64,000 bases of DNA from Styela clava (taxonomy: Eukaryota; Chordata; Ascidiacea; Stolidobranchia; Styelidae): NCBI RefSeq assembly GCF_964204865.1, contig NC_135259.1:12534974-12598973 (forward strand), in the 5' to 3' direction. A model generated the notes under the pieces. The model saw only the letters and a list, made by a program, of their open reading frames with translations, did not search any database and was not told the origin of the DNA. Both the position numbers and the translations under genes were made by a program. Positions 1 to 12,401 of this stretch are shown here, in pieces (the first letter of the stretch is position 1; the number at the start of each line of letters is the position of its first letter).

Positions 1-308
1 TGGGCGTTTTGAAAAATTGATTAGCTGCAAACTGGCATTTCAATGTTAAAATTAAACATTTTCAGTACTATTACGAAGGATTGCAATATTAGTATAGTTT
101 GATATTTCAGAATTATACCCAGTATTTACGATTTTGTATATACTGAAATGTAAATAATCAACTTTACAGAAAAACAAAGACAGTATATTATAAAATGTAA
201 ACGGTCAACTTTACAAGAAAACAAAGACAGATGTTTTTTGGTCGTATGGAATTAGAATTAGAGCAGCTATAAATCGTACTCTCAAGGTGAAGTAACCATA
301 TCTGCACA
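1..308. other. upstream flank of first lectin gene
   Basis: AT-rich non-coding sequence. It contains a short direct repeat near 168-230 (a phrase including 'caactttacaagaaaacaaa' is nearly duplicated) and a TATA-like box, listed separately. No coding exon was recognised. Confidence 0.5.
268..274 (+). promoter_or_regulatory. TATA-like box of first lectin gene
   Basis: TATAAAT lies 35 bases upstream of the lectin ATG at 309. If used, transcription would start only about 5-15 bases before the ATG, giving a very short leader. The position is suggestive, but such a box is common by chance in AT-rich DNA. Confidence 0.35.
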
Positions 309-2598
309 ATGGCGACTGTGTTACTTTATATTTTGCTGCTTTTCTTTGGAATAGGAATATGTCAAAGTGAGTAATTTAAAATTTAATCATTTTCAGCATT
401 CAAGCTAGCTTTCATTATAGAGATTTGCATCCATTTGACTGCATGTCATGCTGCTAAATAACCGCACTAGTCTACGTGGCATACACAGAAATCTGATAAT
501 TCGACTTCTTCGAATAAAAATTCACGATCACTCCGTGACAATTTGCATCGATACCGCTGAAGCCGTAGCGGCAAGCACCGGCTTTGTTGTACTATTTTGA
601 CGTACTGCCGCGTGGTGGGGCAATATGTTCAAAATAAACAATATTTTTGAAGAAATATCAAACCCGTATAACTCCGAAATGATTTGTAAAATATTAAATA
701 AATATAATAACCATTTAACTACTTCTTCCACTGTTATTTACTGAAACTCTCAAACCGATTTTTATCCGGTACGATTTTTTCCAAAAAAAAAACAACTTCA
801 ACAACATTTAGCGAATCGATCGATAATGCCCACTTTCTGTACGATTACGTATAATATATTAATACAATCTGGATTTATTTTTGTCATTAATAAATTAAAT
901 GTGAATGATTAAATGTATTGATTTTTGGATTATATATCAGTTGAAATTCGATCAAGCATTTCAAGCAAATCTCAATGTTCCTCGGAAAAAGACGAATGCA
1001 TCTCTCTGTCATTCAACTCGGTGTGTATATCACTCAGCATTTACGGTTAAAATTGCAACAAAAATATCATAAAAAATGTGAATATTTTTATTTTATTTTT
1101 GCAGGTACAAGATTTGAAAAGTGAGTAACAACTTTTTAGATAACTGGATATCGAATCGTTTTGAATGTTGACTATAAATTAATATGTGACCAATCAACTA
1201 GAAAATGACGCTTATTTCGTTGCAGAAATATTACTGATAAGGCTGGAAATTGTTAACCGGTTAACCGATTTTAGATGGTTAACGGTTACGATTTATTTTA
1301 ACCGTTAACTGACATCTCGGGTACAAATCATTTTTATACTGTACAATTTCTTCAAAAATGATTACGTCATCGCAAATTTATCTCCTGTGGCGTTTGTTTC
1401 AGAAGAATATCACTAACTGTATTGGTAAGGACCCGAAAATCTGTAATTTAAATAATTAAGTACAATGATTGCTGATTATAAAAATTTACAATGATAAATT
1501 CAGAATCAGTCTACAATCGAAATATATTGTTCACGATTTTATTGCAAAATCGTATATATATTCAATGTCATCCAACAAGTGCACAGATGATGCCGTTTTT
1601 CTTTATGATATTTCGGAGTAGAATTTGTACATCGATCACTGAAAATTTGTCACATAGATGACGTTTGGTAACGGAATCGGGTTTTCTACAATACTTCCAC
1701 ATGTCCTAACCACGCTGCGCATATCTCTCGCAAAAGAGCAATCATGTACTATCTCGATTCGTGAATAATTTTGAGCGATACCGGGATAAGATCACGCGAA
1801 ATTGCTTTATAACCATTGTGACGTAATAACGGTTATATCGTAATAAAGTATCTTTGAATATTTAAATTAGCTCGTATACATATAAATGCTGTCAACATTT
1901 TTGATCATTTTTTGTTTGTGATTTTGCATTCGCAGACAAACTTGAGGACAAAAATTTCCAAGACCGTCTTGCTGAGCAGATTAAAAGACAGCTATTGAAC
2001 GAAGCAGGTAATCATTTTTCAGATAAAAAGGAATAGGGATATTGTAATAGTAATGAGCCAACTAAGTCTATATGATTAGAATATTGTGTTTTCCACCGAA
2101 ATTCCAGCTATATTACAACCGTTTCAGAGAAACCAACGTCACCAGAGGAAAATGTTGGCCAACTTCTTTTCATCAATAAAAGCATGACGTACAAACAATC
2201 GAAAGAGTACTGCCATAATATGAGCCGAAATTTAGTATCTGGTTACATTCGCAATAAAACTGTGCTCAATTTTACAAAGATTGGAGATGCACATTCGTAA
2301 GTGTAGAAATAAATTGAAAAAATATTTAGATAAAATCCTAATGGAAGAGAATAAATATTTTATTACTTTTAGCTTGTGGATTGGTTTAGACGAATTGAAT
2401 GGATTTTGGCGTTGGGCGGATGGAGTCAATTCTACTGCTAATAACACTAATTGGGGTACAAACCAGCCAGAGAATAATAACGAGAAATGTGCGGTTGTTT
2501 TCCCTAAAAACAATTGGACAATTCATGATTATCCTTCTGATAATCCTCCGCATAATTTTTCTTTTATATGCGAAAAGAAGATAACTGATCAATGCTAA
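309..2598 (+). CDS. secreted C-type lectin, six exons
   Basis: Exons 309-366, 941-1020, 1105-1120, 1936-2007, 2128-2296 and 2373-2598 join with consistent phases (1,0,1,1,2) to 206 codons plus TAA. Exon 1 encodes a hydrophobic signal peptide (MATVLLYILLLFFGIGICQ). Exon 2 is short with two Cys; exon 3 is a 16-base microexon; exon 4 is a charged helical neck (KLEDKNFQDRLAEQIKRQLL). Exons 5-6 carry the lectin domain: a first Cys (EYCHN), the core LWIGLDELNGFWRWADG, then WGTNQPENNNEKCAVV and a final FICEK. The ligand loop reads QPE rather than EPN (mannose) or QPD (galactose), and WND is replaced by NNWTIHD, so calcium-dependent sugar binding is uncertain. The product is probably secreted and may oligomerise through the neck. 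The next gene repeats the same 5' exon plan, so the two are likely old duplicates. Confidence 0.88.
528..731. repeat. possible interspersed repeat in lectin intron 1
   Basis: This stretch (about 500-740) is more GC-rich than its surroundings and open on the minus strand, but the translation has no recognised domain and it lies in intron 1. It is probably an interspersed element or plain intron; no second copy was seen in this window. Confidence 0.2.
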
Positions 2599-4211
2599 CA
2601 TTTACAAATGACCGAGAAAACACATGAATGCAATTTTGTTGTATTTTATTGTTACGTTATAACTAAAGAAATTACCAATTTACATTTCAAATATGAATGT
2701 TTTGATTCTGCTTTCATTCTTAATTTTTGTGAAATTAATTTTTGGTTCTAACGGTTTTCAGAAGAGTTTCATTTGATATATTTTAAATAGGTATTTTTGT
2801 CTGAACGTATTTTGTCAATGCATAACACATTTATCTGATGAAATGACTCTATATATCCAACGATAATGGCTTTGTTCCTTGATTGACTCATGTACACAAA
2901 TTAGAATGCAAAATCGATGCACATCGATGCTTGAACCCGGAAAAGCATGCCCTGTTTAGGATCAAAATGCTACGCCAGAGGCTAAAATACTCACAATAGG
3001 GTATTGTTTTTGCAACTTTGGGGGGGTTACAAAAGTGTCTTGGTGACATCTGTTGGTACGCTGAATTACATGACACTATTAAAACTATTCTATATCATTT
3101 TAATAAGACTACAGTAAAGAAATCAAGCGTCATTCTCAATCTTAATATTTATAAAAACAATCATAACACAAACAATATGTTATATGTTCGGTCATAAAAC
3201 AAAATATCAGATTTGGAGTAAATTATCGTAAAGTTAGAATACTTTTCGTTCCCGCCTATTATCTCGGTATTAATCTTAGTTGGGCTAGTTTTTCATTTTA
3301 TTCAAAGCTCGAATTCGTCGCATACTCGCTTCAATAAAATCTGGACCAAGTCTGTATTGGTTGTAATCTGTGTAACAGCAAATCGTAATTTTAAAGATCG
3401 TTAGCAGTTTTCTTTTTGAATTATGAATGATTGGTGATTTTAACAAAATAACTAAACGTAGATTCTGCTATGCTGAGGAAAATCAATGAAGACGTGAGTG
3501 GACGACGCTGTAAATGTTATTATACTTTATTTCGTTTACCGAGTCGCGCACAAAAATTGATTCTACAATTATTTTTAAGCCCACGTTGCCTTTATGTTTT
3601 ATCAAGCTTTTATAAAACTTTGCTATCATTTTATTGTCTGTGTTTACATCGTATTCAATTGTAATTTCACTTTTATCAATTATAAAAAATAAATAAACTA
3701 ATATTTAATTATCGTAAATTTAGTATTTTGTTCGAGTTCTTCTAAATACTTCCAAGTCATGCGGAAGTTTATGGCAGTCAATGCAGGACAATGCGGACGT
3801 TCGCTTAACGAGCAGGCGTAGGTAGAGATTCGTCATAGCTTCCTCATTGAACTATTTTGAGCATTTTGAGCGTTTTAAAGCTAACCATGGCCATGCATAT
3901 ATCAAGAATGAGAATGTAATTTATCCCTGGCCACTACTCAGACCAATACACCATACATTTAAATATCCATAAGTGAGATACTGTGAATAGTCAATCAGGT
4001 AGAGACTGGCGTTGTTGATGCCATATTGTTGTTCCGACTTGAATGAATGTATTAGCGCAATTTAGGCACAAGGCAGTTTGTTTATCAGGTCGAAACAGCA
4101 GTCTAGTTCCAACTTTGTCATCGCTAACTGCAAATCAATACAGACTTTTGACGATGTTAGTATATTTTTGATGTTGTCGTTGAATTGAAGATGTAGAAAA
4201 CGGAAAACATC
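2599..4211. other. intergenic region between the first two lectin genes
   Basis: Mostly AT-rich sequence without splice-consistent coding exons. It includes a GC-richer patch at about 2890-3075 with tRNA-promoter-like boxes on the minus strand (separate entry). A short phrase at about 3760-3820 would translate with an AGQCG motif but has no gene context. No other feature was supported. Confidence 0.5.
2895..3075 (-). repeat. possible tRNA-derived (SINE-like) fragment
   Basis: On the minus strand there is an A-box-like string (TGGCGTAGCATTTTG) followed about 30 bases later by a B-box-like GGGTTCAAGC. These are the two internal RNA polymerase III promoter elements in the order of a tRNA-derived SINE head. 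No cloverleaf was folded convincingly and no second copy was found here, so this is tentative. Confidence 0.25.
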
Positions 4212-7200
4212 ATGAAGATAGCCATCGAACTATCGTTGTTTTTCCTAGTTTTACAACTTACAAAAAGCTGCGATGGTAAGAACCCCTTTTATTAATTTCT
4301 CCTTTCTTAAAAATATCAATGCTCGGTCTCACTGTATTGTGTAGCAAGGCAGCCTTCAACAACTGACAATACTTCTCAAAATTAGAATTATGTTAAAACA
4401 AACATTATATATGTTTTTTTAGACGGCAGCACTGAATTATCCATTGAGGAAGAAGACAGCAAGACGTTTGAAATCAACTTTTCATCGGTGTGTTAATAAT
4501 TTTAGATGTAACGAATATAAAGATATCAATTCTTAAATAGATCAAGGTCTTCCGATATTCTATATTTCTAATAACATCAATGACTGACACTTTGATAAAC
4601 AAGTTTGCAGAATATCTTGAATAATATGAATAAATGGGAACCCCCAAAAAATCTCAATTAAATTTGTAGCAGAAATTATGTTCTTTTATTTTCTATTTTT
4701 GATAAAAGATATTTTACATTTGTTTTACAGCCTGAGGAATTAGAACGTAAGTATATGTGTGAGTAGATTATGTTGAATAAATTTTGGTTTAAAATATACT
4801 ATTAATATTGATAGCATGTAGTCTACTCGCGCGATCAAACAGTACAAGTTCAAGGTAGGGAAATGAAAATAATCATATATGCTTGGATATTGAAAGCATC
4901 AAATCCGAATCAAATACCACGTACCGCTTCAATCTGAGGATGCCGATGGATGGAGATAGATTTATTTGCGTTTTTGAAATTAAAACTTGTGAATGCGTTT
5001 CAAATAAAAATGATTAGACTTTTGAGACTTTTGGGACATACGAATCATTTTGTTATTATGTTGTTGTTGTTAAATTTTTTTTATTTTTATTGTTGTTATG
5101 AAAAAATCGCTTTTCTCATTATTTACTTGACCAATTGCATTGGAATTTTCAGAGGTTTAAAGATTGTATTTTTGATATAAGGGTATTTTTTTTAATTTCA
5201 AAAATTTTTGTGGGTTTAAGTGTCTGAAGCAATGGTCGAAAAATTTCATGTACTTGCGGGCCGCATTAATTTCCGCCTACGAACAATCGCCGCAGTCGCA
5301 CCTTCTTTGCTGTGTTAAAACCCTTCCGCAATGCGACGTGTATGTGGTCTTTTTCGATATATCATCAAACATTACTTTTTTTATTCACTTCTTATCAATG
5401 TGAAGGATGATGTTGTTTCTGTGTCATGGCCAAAGCGTTAAAATCAAATGGTACTTTTGTTGGCCCCGAATACGTCGACCAAATGACGATCTGACAAGCG
5501 AGTACAAAATTTATTTTTGTGTAACGTACTTTATATAAAACTGCTCACAGAAATATGTGTCTCCGAACGAGCACATCACACGTTTTCTACTGTAGCACGG
5601 ATGAGTATTGGCGCAACCCCGGGTCTCGTGGTCGAATTTCGTATTCGCAAGACACGTTCCATAATGACGTTTAATCCCCTAATAACTGCGATGCTGACAT
5701 GGCAAACTGGTTTTGAAATGCGCAAGAATGAAAAATATCATTCCGTCCAAGCACTTTCGAATGTTCGGCCCTGGTCGCAAACTCTCCTCCATCTCCCATT
5801 CATTTTTATATTTCAAAAATCAACATAAACTTACCTTATAGTAAAACGAACGATGGGGCGTTCACCAGGAAAAGGCAGAGAACTGACGCTCCTCACTACA
5901 AAACAAGCGTCGTACAGCAGTACTTGATACCCCATAAATTCGTGCGAAGGCAATTATAATTTTAGGATTCATTTTTGTTTTATGCATTAAAAGTTGGGTC
6001 GTTCGAGGACCGCAAAAAAATAGTTTTCGGGCCGCAGTTTATCGACCCCTGGTCTAAGGGATTTGTTTATATTTTTTTTGTGCGATTACGTCATCAAAAT
6101 TCGAAATTGCGCTAATTGTGGCGGTTCCGCCTTCTCGTTAGCGATCTGATGGTCAGTCAGCACCTGTAGTCTACTATAACAGATTCCATGCCCTTACTAC
6201 TTAGTTTTGGCTTTCGTGTCCATATATTTGAGCATTGATCTGTTGTTAACTTTCAGAGAAAATACGAGACAATGCGGAGTTACAAGAGCTTTTGTTGAAA
6301 CAGTTATCTAAAGAAGCAACCGGTTGTGATTCTACGAGTAATTATATTGTTATTTATAGTATATAAAACACTGTGAAATCAACTAAAATTGGAAAGATGT
6401 AGTTGTTTGGTTTTGATTTTGGCGCGATAAAATCAATCAATGGAAACCTGTAGAATACTATACTATACTCCAAGTCGGTGGCTTTCGACCTTTGCCCAAG
6501 AGTATTAAATTAATTTAAATATTATTCTAATTAATAATTATTTTGCCGATATTGCGGTGTTTTACTGTGATATTTATGTTTACTGTGCTATTTTCATTTT
6601 GCCTTTGCTAGCGCTCGAATTTATTTATTTTTTGGGTTATTTGATATGGATCTTAGCTGTCTGGAGTAATGAACGAATTAAATGGATTTCAAAATTTCTC
6701 ATATATAATGGTTTATACAACTTTATAGCATGCATTCATCAAATTGAGAACTAAATTTTGGTCGATTCTACAGTAGATTGTCGTTTCCGAGAAAAACCGC
6801 CCAAATATGTTTGCACATGATCAGGTTCTATATCCTCGATAAATAAATAAAAAAAGGTTGTTGTTCCGTTATCAATTGATTGCTGCTTGCATTTTGATTG
6901 TGCAAAAATATGTATACGTCTATTGCATAATTTTAACGTTTCTCTCACTTCAATACAGGTACTGTATCAATTGCTACAACCGTCATCAATAGTCTAATGT
7001 CAGAAGGAAATATGGTCACTAAACAATCAACAGTAGTTCCTACTCACAACACACGCACACAAGCTGGTAGTAGTGCCACCCAATCTACTCAAACGCTTAC
7101 GTCTAGTGAAACCAATCAAGGTAACTATCCTTTTGTTTTCTGTAGCATAAGAAATGTATATATTCGGATGTATTCAATATAATGCTTATAACCATTGAGT

Positions 7201-9019
7201 CAATTTGATAGAGAAATCAATGTAGTTTTGATTTCAAAGCTAAAATTATTTCCTTTTTGAAAAAAATGTATTTGTTTTGTGGAGTCACAATCTATGCATC
7301 AAACTCTGCATTTAGATTCCACAACATATGGTGTAACAACTCGTGCTGAAACAACGACGCCTTCTACACAAACTACTAAAACACTTTCATGTGCTGAAAA
7401 ATATCCCGAACTGTCTTCACCCTCACCCACAACCAGTAAGATTACATTCAGTTACAATAACTTTTTTTTTTTGAAAGGCAATTCATACGGTATTACATCT
7501 TGTCATTGCTCTATAAATTTAAATTTTGACGTAATAAAACAGTTGGTGTTGATTACCAACTTGCTTGATTACCAATCTTGCTAATTGCCATTTACCGAAA
7601 CAAAAATGTGGGATAACTATAAAAAAGGAAATTCGGAAATTCTGTTTTCGCGAGAACCTACTTTGCAACGAAGCATAATTATATATGTTTGGCCGATGCA
7701 AATTCATTTTGTTTAATATCCTACAAGCCTAATCCCACAAAAGCCATTTCTCTCAAAATTGTATTTTTGCAAAAAGTGGGTTTTCGCAAAACTAAATTAT
7801 CTTCTGCATTAGTTTATTCTAAGCGTTATAAATCCCCTCTTTCCTGTATGTTTGCTTGCATATTCGATCACCTGCGCAAACGTATACGTTATCAAACACG
7901 CTTTGTTTTTTAGAAACTCGACAACAGTAAACTTTAATATGATATTGTTTCTCGGTCACATTTTAAACTTCATTCCAAACTTCGTTCTATTTTTATACAT
8001 TTACAGGCGATTTCAGTTCAGGCGATGCATGTTTAAACGGAACATGTTTCCGAGCGATTATTTCTGAACGTCAAAATATAACATATGACCATGCAGGGGT
8101 AATGTGTCAACAGCTCGAATCGAATTGGAGTCTTGCAAATATTTACGATGAATGCTATTTTGAACTTATCAAAAATTATTCAAAAACGCAGGACAAAAAA
8201 GAATTTAACCTATGGACTGGGATGACTATAACACCAGAGGTTTTTAAACTTTATCTTACAGCTTGTTTAGTTGATCCAATTGTTCACATAATATTTTGTC
8301 AATAATGGGGGTGAAATATCAATAATACATTCAACAATGCTCCTTCATAACTAGTTATTTATTTATCATTAAATAGTATTACTGAAGATTCCATATTTAA
8401 AGATACACGAAAAAATTGAAACTTGGTCGCTTTACTTATGTTCACGCGTTAAACCTGACTGACACTGCATAAAGTATCTCTTTTCATTGAGATGACATTT
8501 CAAATGTTTTTTGAACATGACGGTAGACAGGTATCATATAACATCCATATCATCCATTTTTATTGGATATCAATTGACTAGTAAAAGAGTAAAATTAATA
8601 AACATATATATATATTATTTGCGTATTTCGCTCCAAACAAGGCCCTGTACAAGCAGTCACTGATATCCCATCAAATCTAGGCTACTTACCACGTACAATC
8701 ATTATATAGAAAACACCTAGGGTCGGACTCAAAAATGTCCCCGGGCGATGTCGCAATAGCAACCGTTTATCTCAGTCACACCGATTTCGTGCTCCGATCA
8801 GAAAAACTGTTATTCTTTTTATAGAATTCAACAGCATACTTTCGTTCGGGTGAGATCACAAGTTGGTCGATAACTTGGTATCCAAATGATTATCCTAACA
8901 ATGAAAACGTATTTACCAACTTGGCTTTTCGATACAGCGGTATCTGGAAATACGACGGCCTTGTGAACATACAACCAGACCACAATTATGATGGAGCTCT
9001 TTGTGAGAAGCAGAATTAA
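4212..9019 (+). CDS. secreted C-type lectin-like protein with Ser/Thr-rich stalk
   Basis: Exons 4212-4275, 4423-4487, 4731-4746, 6257-6337, 6959-7120, 8007-8239 and 8825-9019 join in phase to 271 codons plus TAA. Order: signal peptide (MKIAIELSLFFLVLQLTKSC), acidic segment, the same 16-base microexon as the first lectin gene (PEELE), a helical neck (LQELLLKQLSKEA), a mucin-like Ser/Thr stretch likely O-glycosylated, then the lectin domain with LWTGM and a last exon with WYPNDYPNNEN, GIWKYDG and ALCEK. EPN/QPD and WND are absent, so calcium-dependent sugar binding is unlikely. An extra Ser/Thr-rich exon (7285-7435) is open but enters in phase 0, so it needs the alternative exon-5 donor at 7156; that isoform would have 333 codons. 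The exon-7 donor (GAG|GTTTTT) is weak, yet the minus-strand paralogue ends its exon at the same point and phase. AATAAA occurs near 9280. Confidence 0.8.
5230..6051. mobile_element. non-autonomous hAT-like element
   Basis: The left end CAATGGTCGAAAAATTT and the right end, reversed as CAGGGGTCGATAAACTGC, are imperfect terminal inverted repeats followed by GCGGGCCGC-type sequence. The flanks GTCTGAAG and GTCTAAGG match at 6 of 8 positions, as expected for an aged 8-bp hAT target duplication. The interior is GC-richer than its surroundings and encodes no recognised transposase. It lies in intron 3 of the stalked lectin gene. A related fragment occurs near 32390-32525. Confidence 0.6.
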
Positions 9020-12000
9020 GAAAAATAGAAATGGACGTTGTTATTAAAAACAGTACCATTTTAACAACCACACGGGGAAAACGCTTGTTTTTCTCGTGAT
9101 ATAAGGTATCCTCAATGCAGTGGTAGTGGAACTTTTAAATAACTTGGACTGAGTATATACAGAATCAAACAGTGAAAGATTTTGGAATGTTGCTAAATCT
9201 TATCATGAGTGCAAAATTTACTTCAAATTTTATAAAATTCATAGACATTCAAGGACAAAGTACGAATTAACGTTTCCAAATAAATATACAAATAAGAGTT
9301 GAATATATATGTTAGATACATATATTACAATAGTATAAACAAACCTATTTGACTCATCTGTTGTCTGTTTTTGAAAACAATATTCTTTTTTATATGATGT
9401 ACAAACTCAATCATTATATTTTTAACTTTTATGAGTATACTAGTTCCAGCTACATTCAACGAGTGGTCCAAACCAATTCTTATTCGGTCAATGACGGATG
9501 GTATATAATATCAATATGTTTGTAATTGTTTGTTAAATTTATATCAATACATTGTATTAAAACGAGTAATTGTATATTATTTTTACCTATCAATTTTGTT
9601 GCTTTCATTTATTTTCACAATATTTGTTTAAAATTTCAAAAGTATTTGTAGAGCTTACACGCCTTTGTTGCACTTTATCAAACTACCAGGGAATCGGTAG
9701 CAACTTACTATTTGATTGGTACAATGGGAAGCGGGACTACCGCAACAAAAATTAACACGTTTTATTTTGAGCGCTTAGCTATAATTTTTAGTGTATTTCT
9801 ATAAATCTGAATCAAAATAGCTTATTGCGTTTCTTGATATCAAATAAATAATATCCTAATTTTAGTAGACTTTTAAATCAATATAACAAATTAAATTTGT
9901 AACATTAAAATTATGCAACAATTTTTTGTTTCTCAATTTTTGTTCATTCTGTTGCAGCTTTCACAGTAATTTGGCTACTGACTGAAATTCAAGACGATTT
10001 TATTCCATATTTGATTGTTCTTATATATTGTAATTTAATTAAATTATTTATGTTTAATTAAGAAATAGCAGTTTTGCTTGATTTAGTTATTACACAAGAC
10101 TTTATGTTTGCAAATATGTGAAACGTTCTTTGCTCGAATAACAATAATAAATAGTACTTGTTATATTTATAATACTTATTATAATAATTTTGGAACCTAG
10201 ACTAGACTCTGAACGCAAATTTGTAAAGAGACCTTACATAAACTATGCTGTAAATTACCGCTAGAAAACTGTCTTGCATTCTATCCCTCGATTAGAGTCC
10301 TCTATTTCTGACTGTGACACAAAGCCAGCAAAGAGGCTATAAGCCTGTGGCAATGTCGACGAACTGAATTTGGAAAAAAACGAGATGCAAAACAAACATT
10401 TAACGCTTATACATAGAATGTCTTCCCGAATAAATACACCACATTCTTAAGTCAACATAAATTTTTTGACTGGTTAGCAACTTGCTCTGCAATAACTGAT
10501 ATTGTTGCAAAAATACTCCTACAGTCAATTATCACAACGTCAAAGCTTTTTTGTCTTAGAAATGACTCCACTACTACAGATTTTCTTTGTGTTATTTAAT
10601 AAACCAATAAACAAACAACGTTTGAATGATTTTTCTTTTGCTCGATAGAAGACGCGATAATCATTTATTGAATATTTTCAGAATTTTTTTGAGAGAAAAC
10701 AAATCAAAACTTTAATTGTGAGAAGATAATGCAGTATGCTAATAGTTCATATGCGCTTCAATATACATATTAATCCTAGATAGGCGGTCAGTATCAAATT
10801 CCGTGGTACTTACGTCACTTTGCCTATCAGGAATTCACACGTGAAGATTTTCTCTAGGGACAAAGCATCTATGTAAACGAGCTGGCCCAACTTTGAAAGG
10901 AATGTAATTGTGATTGATATTATTTATACCGGCGTTATACACTAGGCAAGGCGTTTTAAGATTTCAAAAAATAATTGAAATAAATATTCATAGTTTAGGC
11001 TTACCATATGAAACAAAAAATCGGGACAGTGCGGATTGGATAAACCTTGGTTCGATTCAGAGGATTAGTAATATTCAACTTATATGAATATTGGTAAAAC
11101 TCAAATCAAGGAAAAGTGCTCGTAATTGTATAGTAATAATAAACAAAAAACTCATGACGGCCATACTGCATGACCGGGGCATGACGTTACGGCGGGACAG
11201 CGTGTCAAAATCGGTACTGGCCCAGCTGAACCGGGCCTAGTCACCCTTTCGCTTACAATTATCCAAGCGTAATTAGTATTGATTCAGGTTTTGATTCAGA
11301 TAGAAGATGGGCTTGTTCAGACTGATATCAATGTGTCAAACTCAATGAATGCGAACACTAAGCATAAATAGCTTTCACGCGTGTGGGAGTATTGTCGGAT
11401 ACAATCATTTTTGATTTTGACAAATCTCCTAACTGTATATCACTGTTACAAATGAGTAGTAAAGGCGATGTAACTTTTTGATAACATGACAAAAAACGTA
11501 AATTTTGTTAAAGTTTCAAATTGCAAATTAAATATGAATTCATATTCATAATTTGTAAAAATATCTTTTGGAATTATTTATCGAATTACTTTCAGATTAA
11601 ATGAAATAGTTTCACGACTGTATGCATAATATTCACAGCTTTTGTGAGGTTACGTCAGATGCTAATTGACATCGTATGCAGACAGCTGGTCTTGATTGAA
11701 AGACGAATTGTACCCGTTGTATGCTTATATTTTAGTAAAGAAAAGTGTAATTTATAGAGATTGTGATCATAGACAAATAATATATTAGCAGTAAAATCAT
11801 GTATTAATTAGGAATGGAAATACAGTATTCAAGATACAATTGTTTTCTTCGAATTTACATTATCCATCATATCAAGGGAAATATGAGCGTAAATGAAATA
11901 CAAAGCGTATACCAAGTTTGTCGTATTGTAGCATTAAAAGGCATCCTAGTCGTGATCACAAATGATCAGGGTGGAAACAATTACACTTTCGACGTGAGAT

Positions 12001-12401
12001 CTCCTGATATACCGTAATCTGCCGGGTATTTGGAACGACCTCGGCAGATAGAGAATGTTGTTGGGTACGAAATGTACATACAGTGTTGTGAAATTGTTAT
12101 GTATCCGTTGTTGTGCTGTTTGAATATTGTACTGATCGATTTCAAGCTTCCCAAGATGCTATTTTTTGATACTTCAAAATTTCTTCAGAAACTATAAGGC
12201 TCAGTATTTCATTATAAAGATAATTTATTTCATAGGATACTTATATTATATGACATATTGAAACATTTCGTTAGACAATCGGCCTTTTTACTTATTCGTT
12301 AGTTTTATGATGACGTCGGTTTTATTTTACAAATAGTTTAGAAACAATTTAAGTTATAATTGTTCTGTTCGGTGTTTGACTGATATTGTTATAATATCAA
12401 A
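9020..12401. other. intergenic region before aminopeptidase gene
   Basis: About 3.4 kb of AT-rich sequence. A polyadenylation-type AATAAA near 9280 probably serves the stalked lectin gene. A GC-richer patch at about 11150-11240 looks repeat-derived. A 67-codon open frame at 11814-12017 has no recognised domain and was not accepted as a gene. Confidence 0.5.

Noticed and set aside
3763-3822. Short frame with AGQCG, recalling a tubulin N-terminus
   Set aside because: Only a few residues match, a stop follows after about 20 codons, and no tubulin exon or splice partner is present nearby.
5517-5828. 103-codon open frame on the plus strand
   Set aside because: It lies inside the hAT-like element and shows no transposase or other domain; likely chance in GC-richer repeat DNA.
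11814-12017. 67-codon open frame before the aminopeptidase gene
   Set aside because: No signal peptide, domain or splice sites in phase; sequence is AT-biased.
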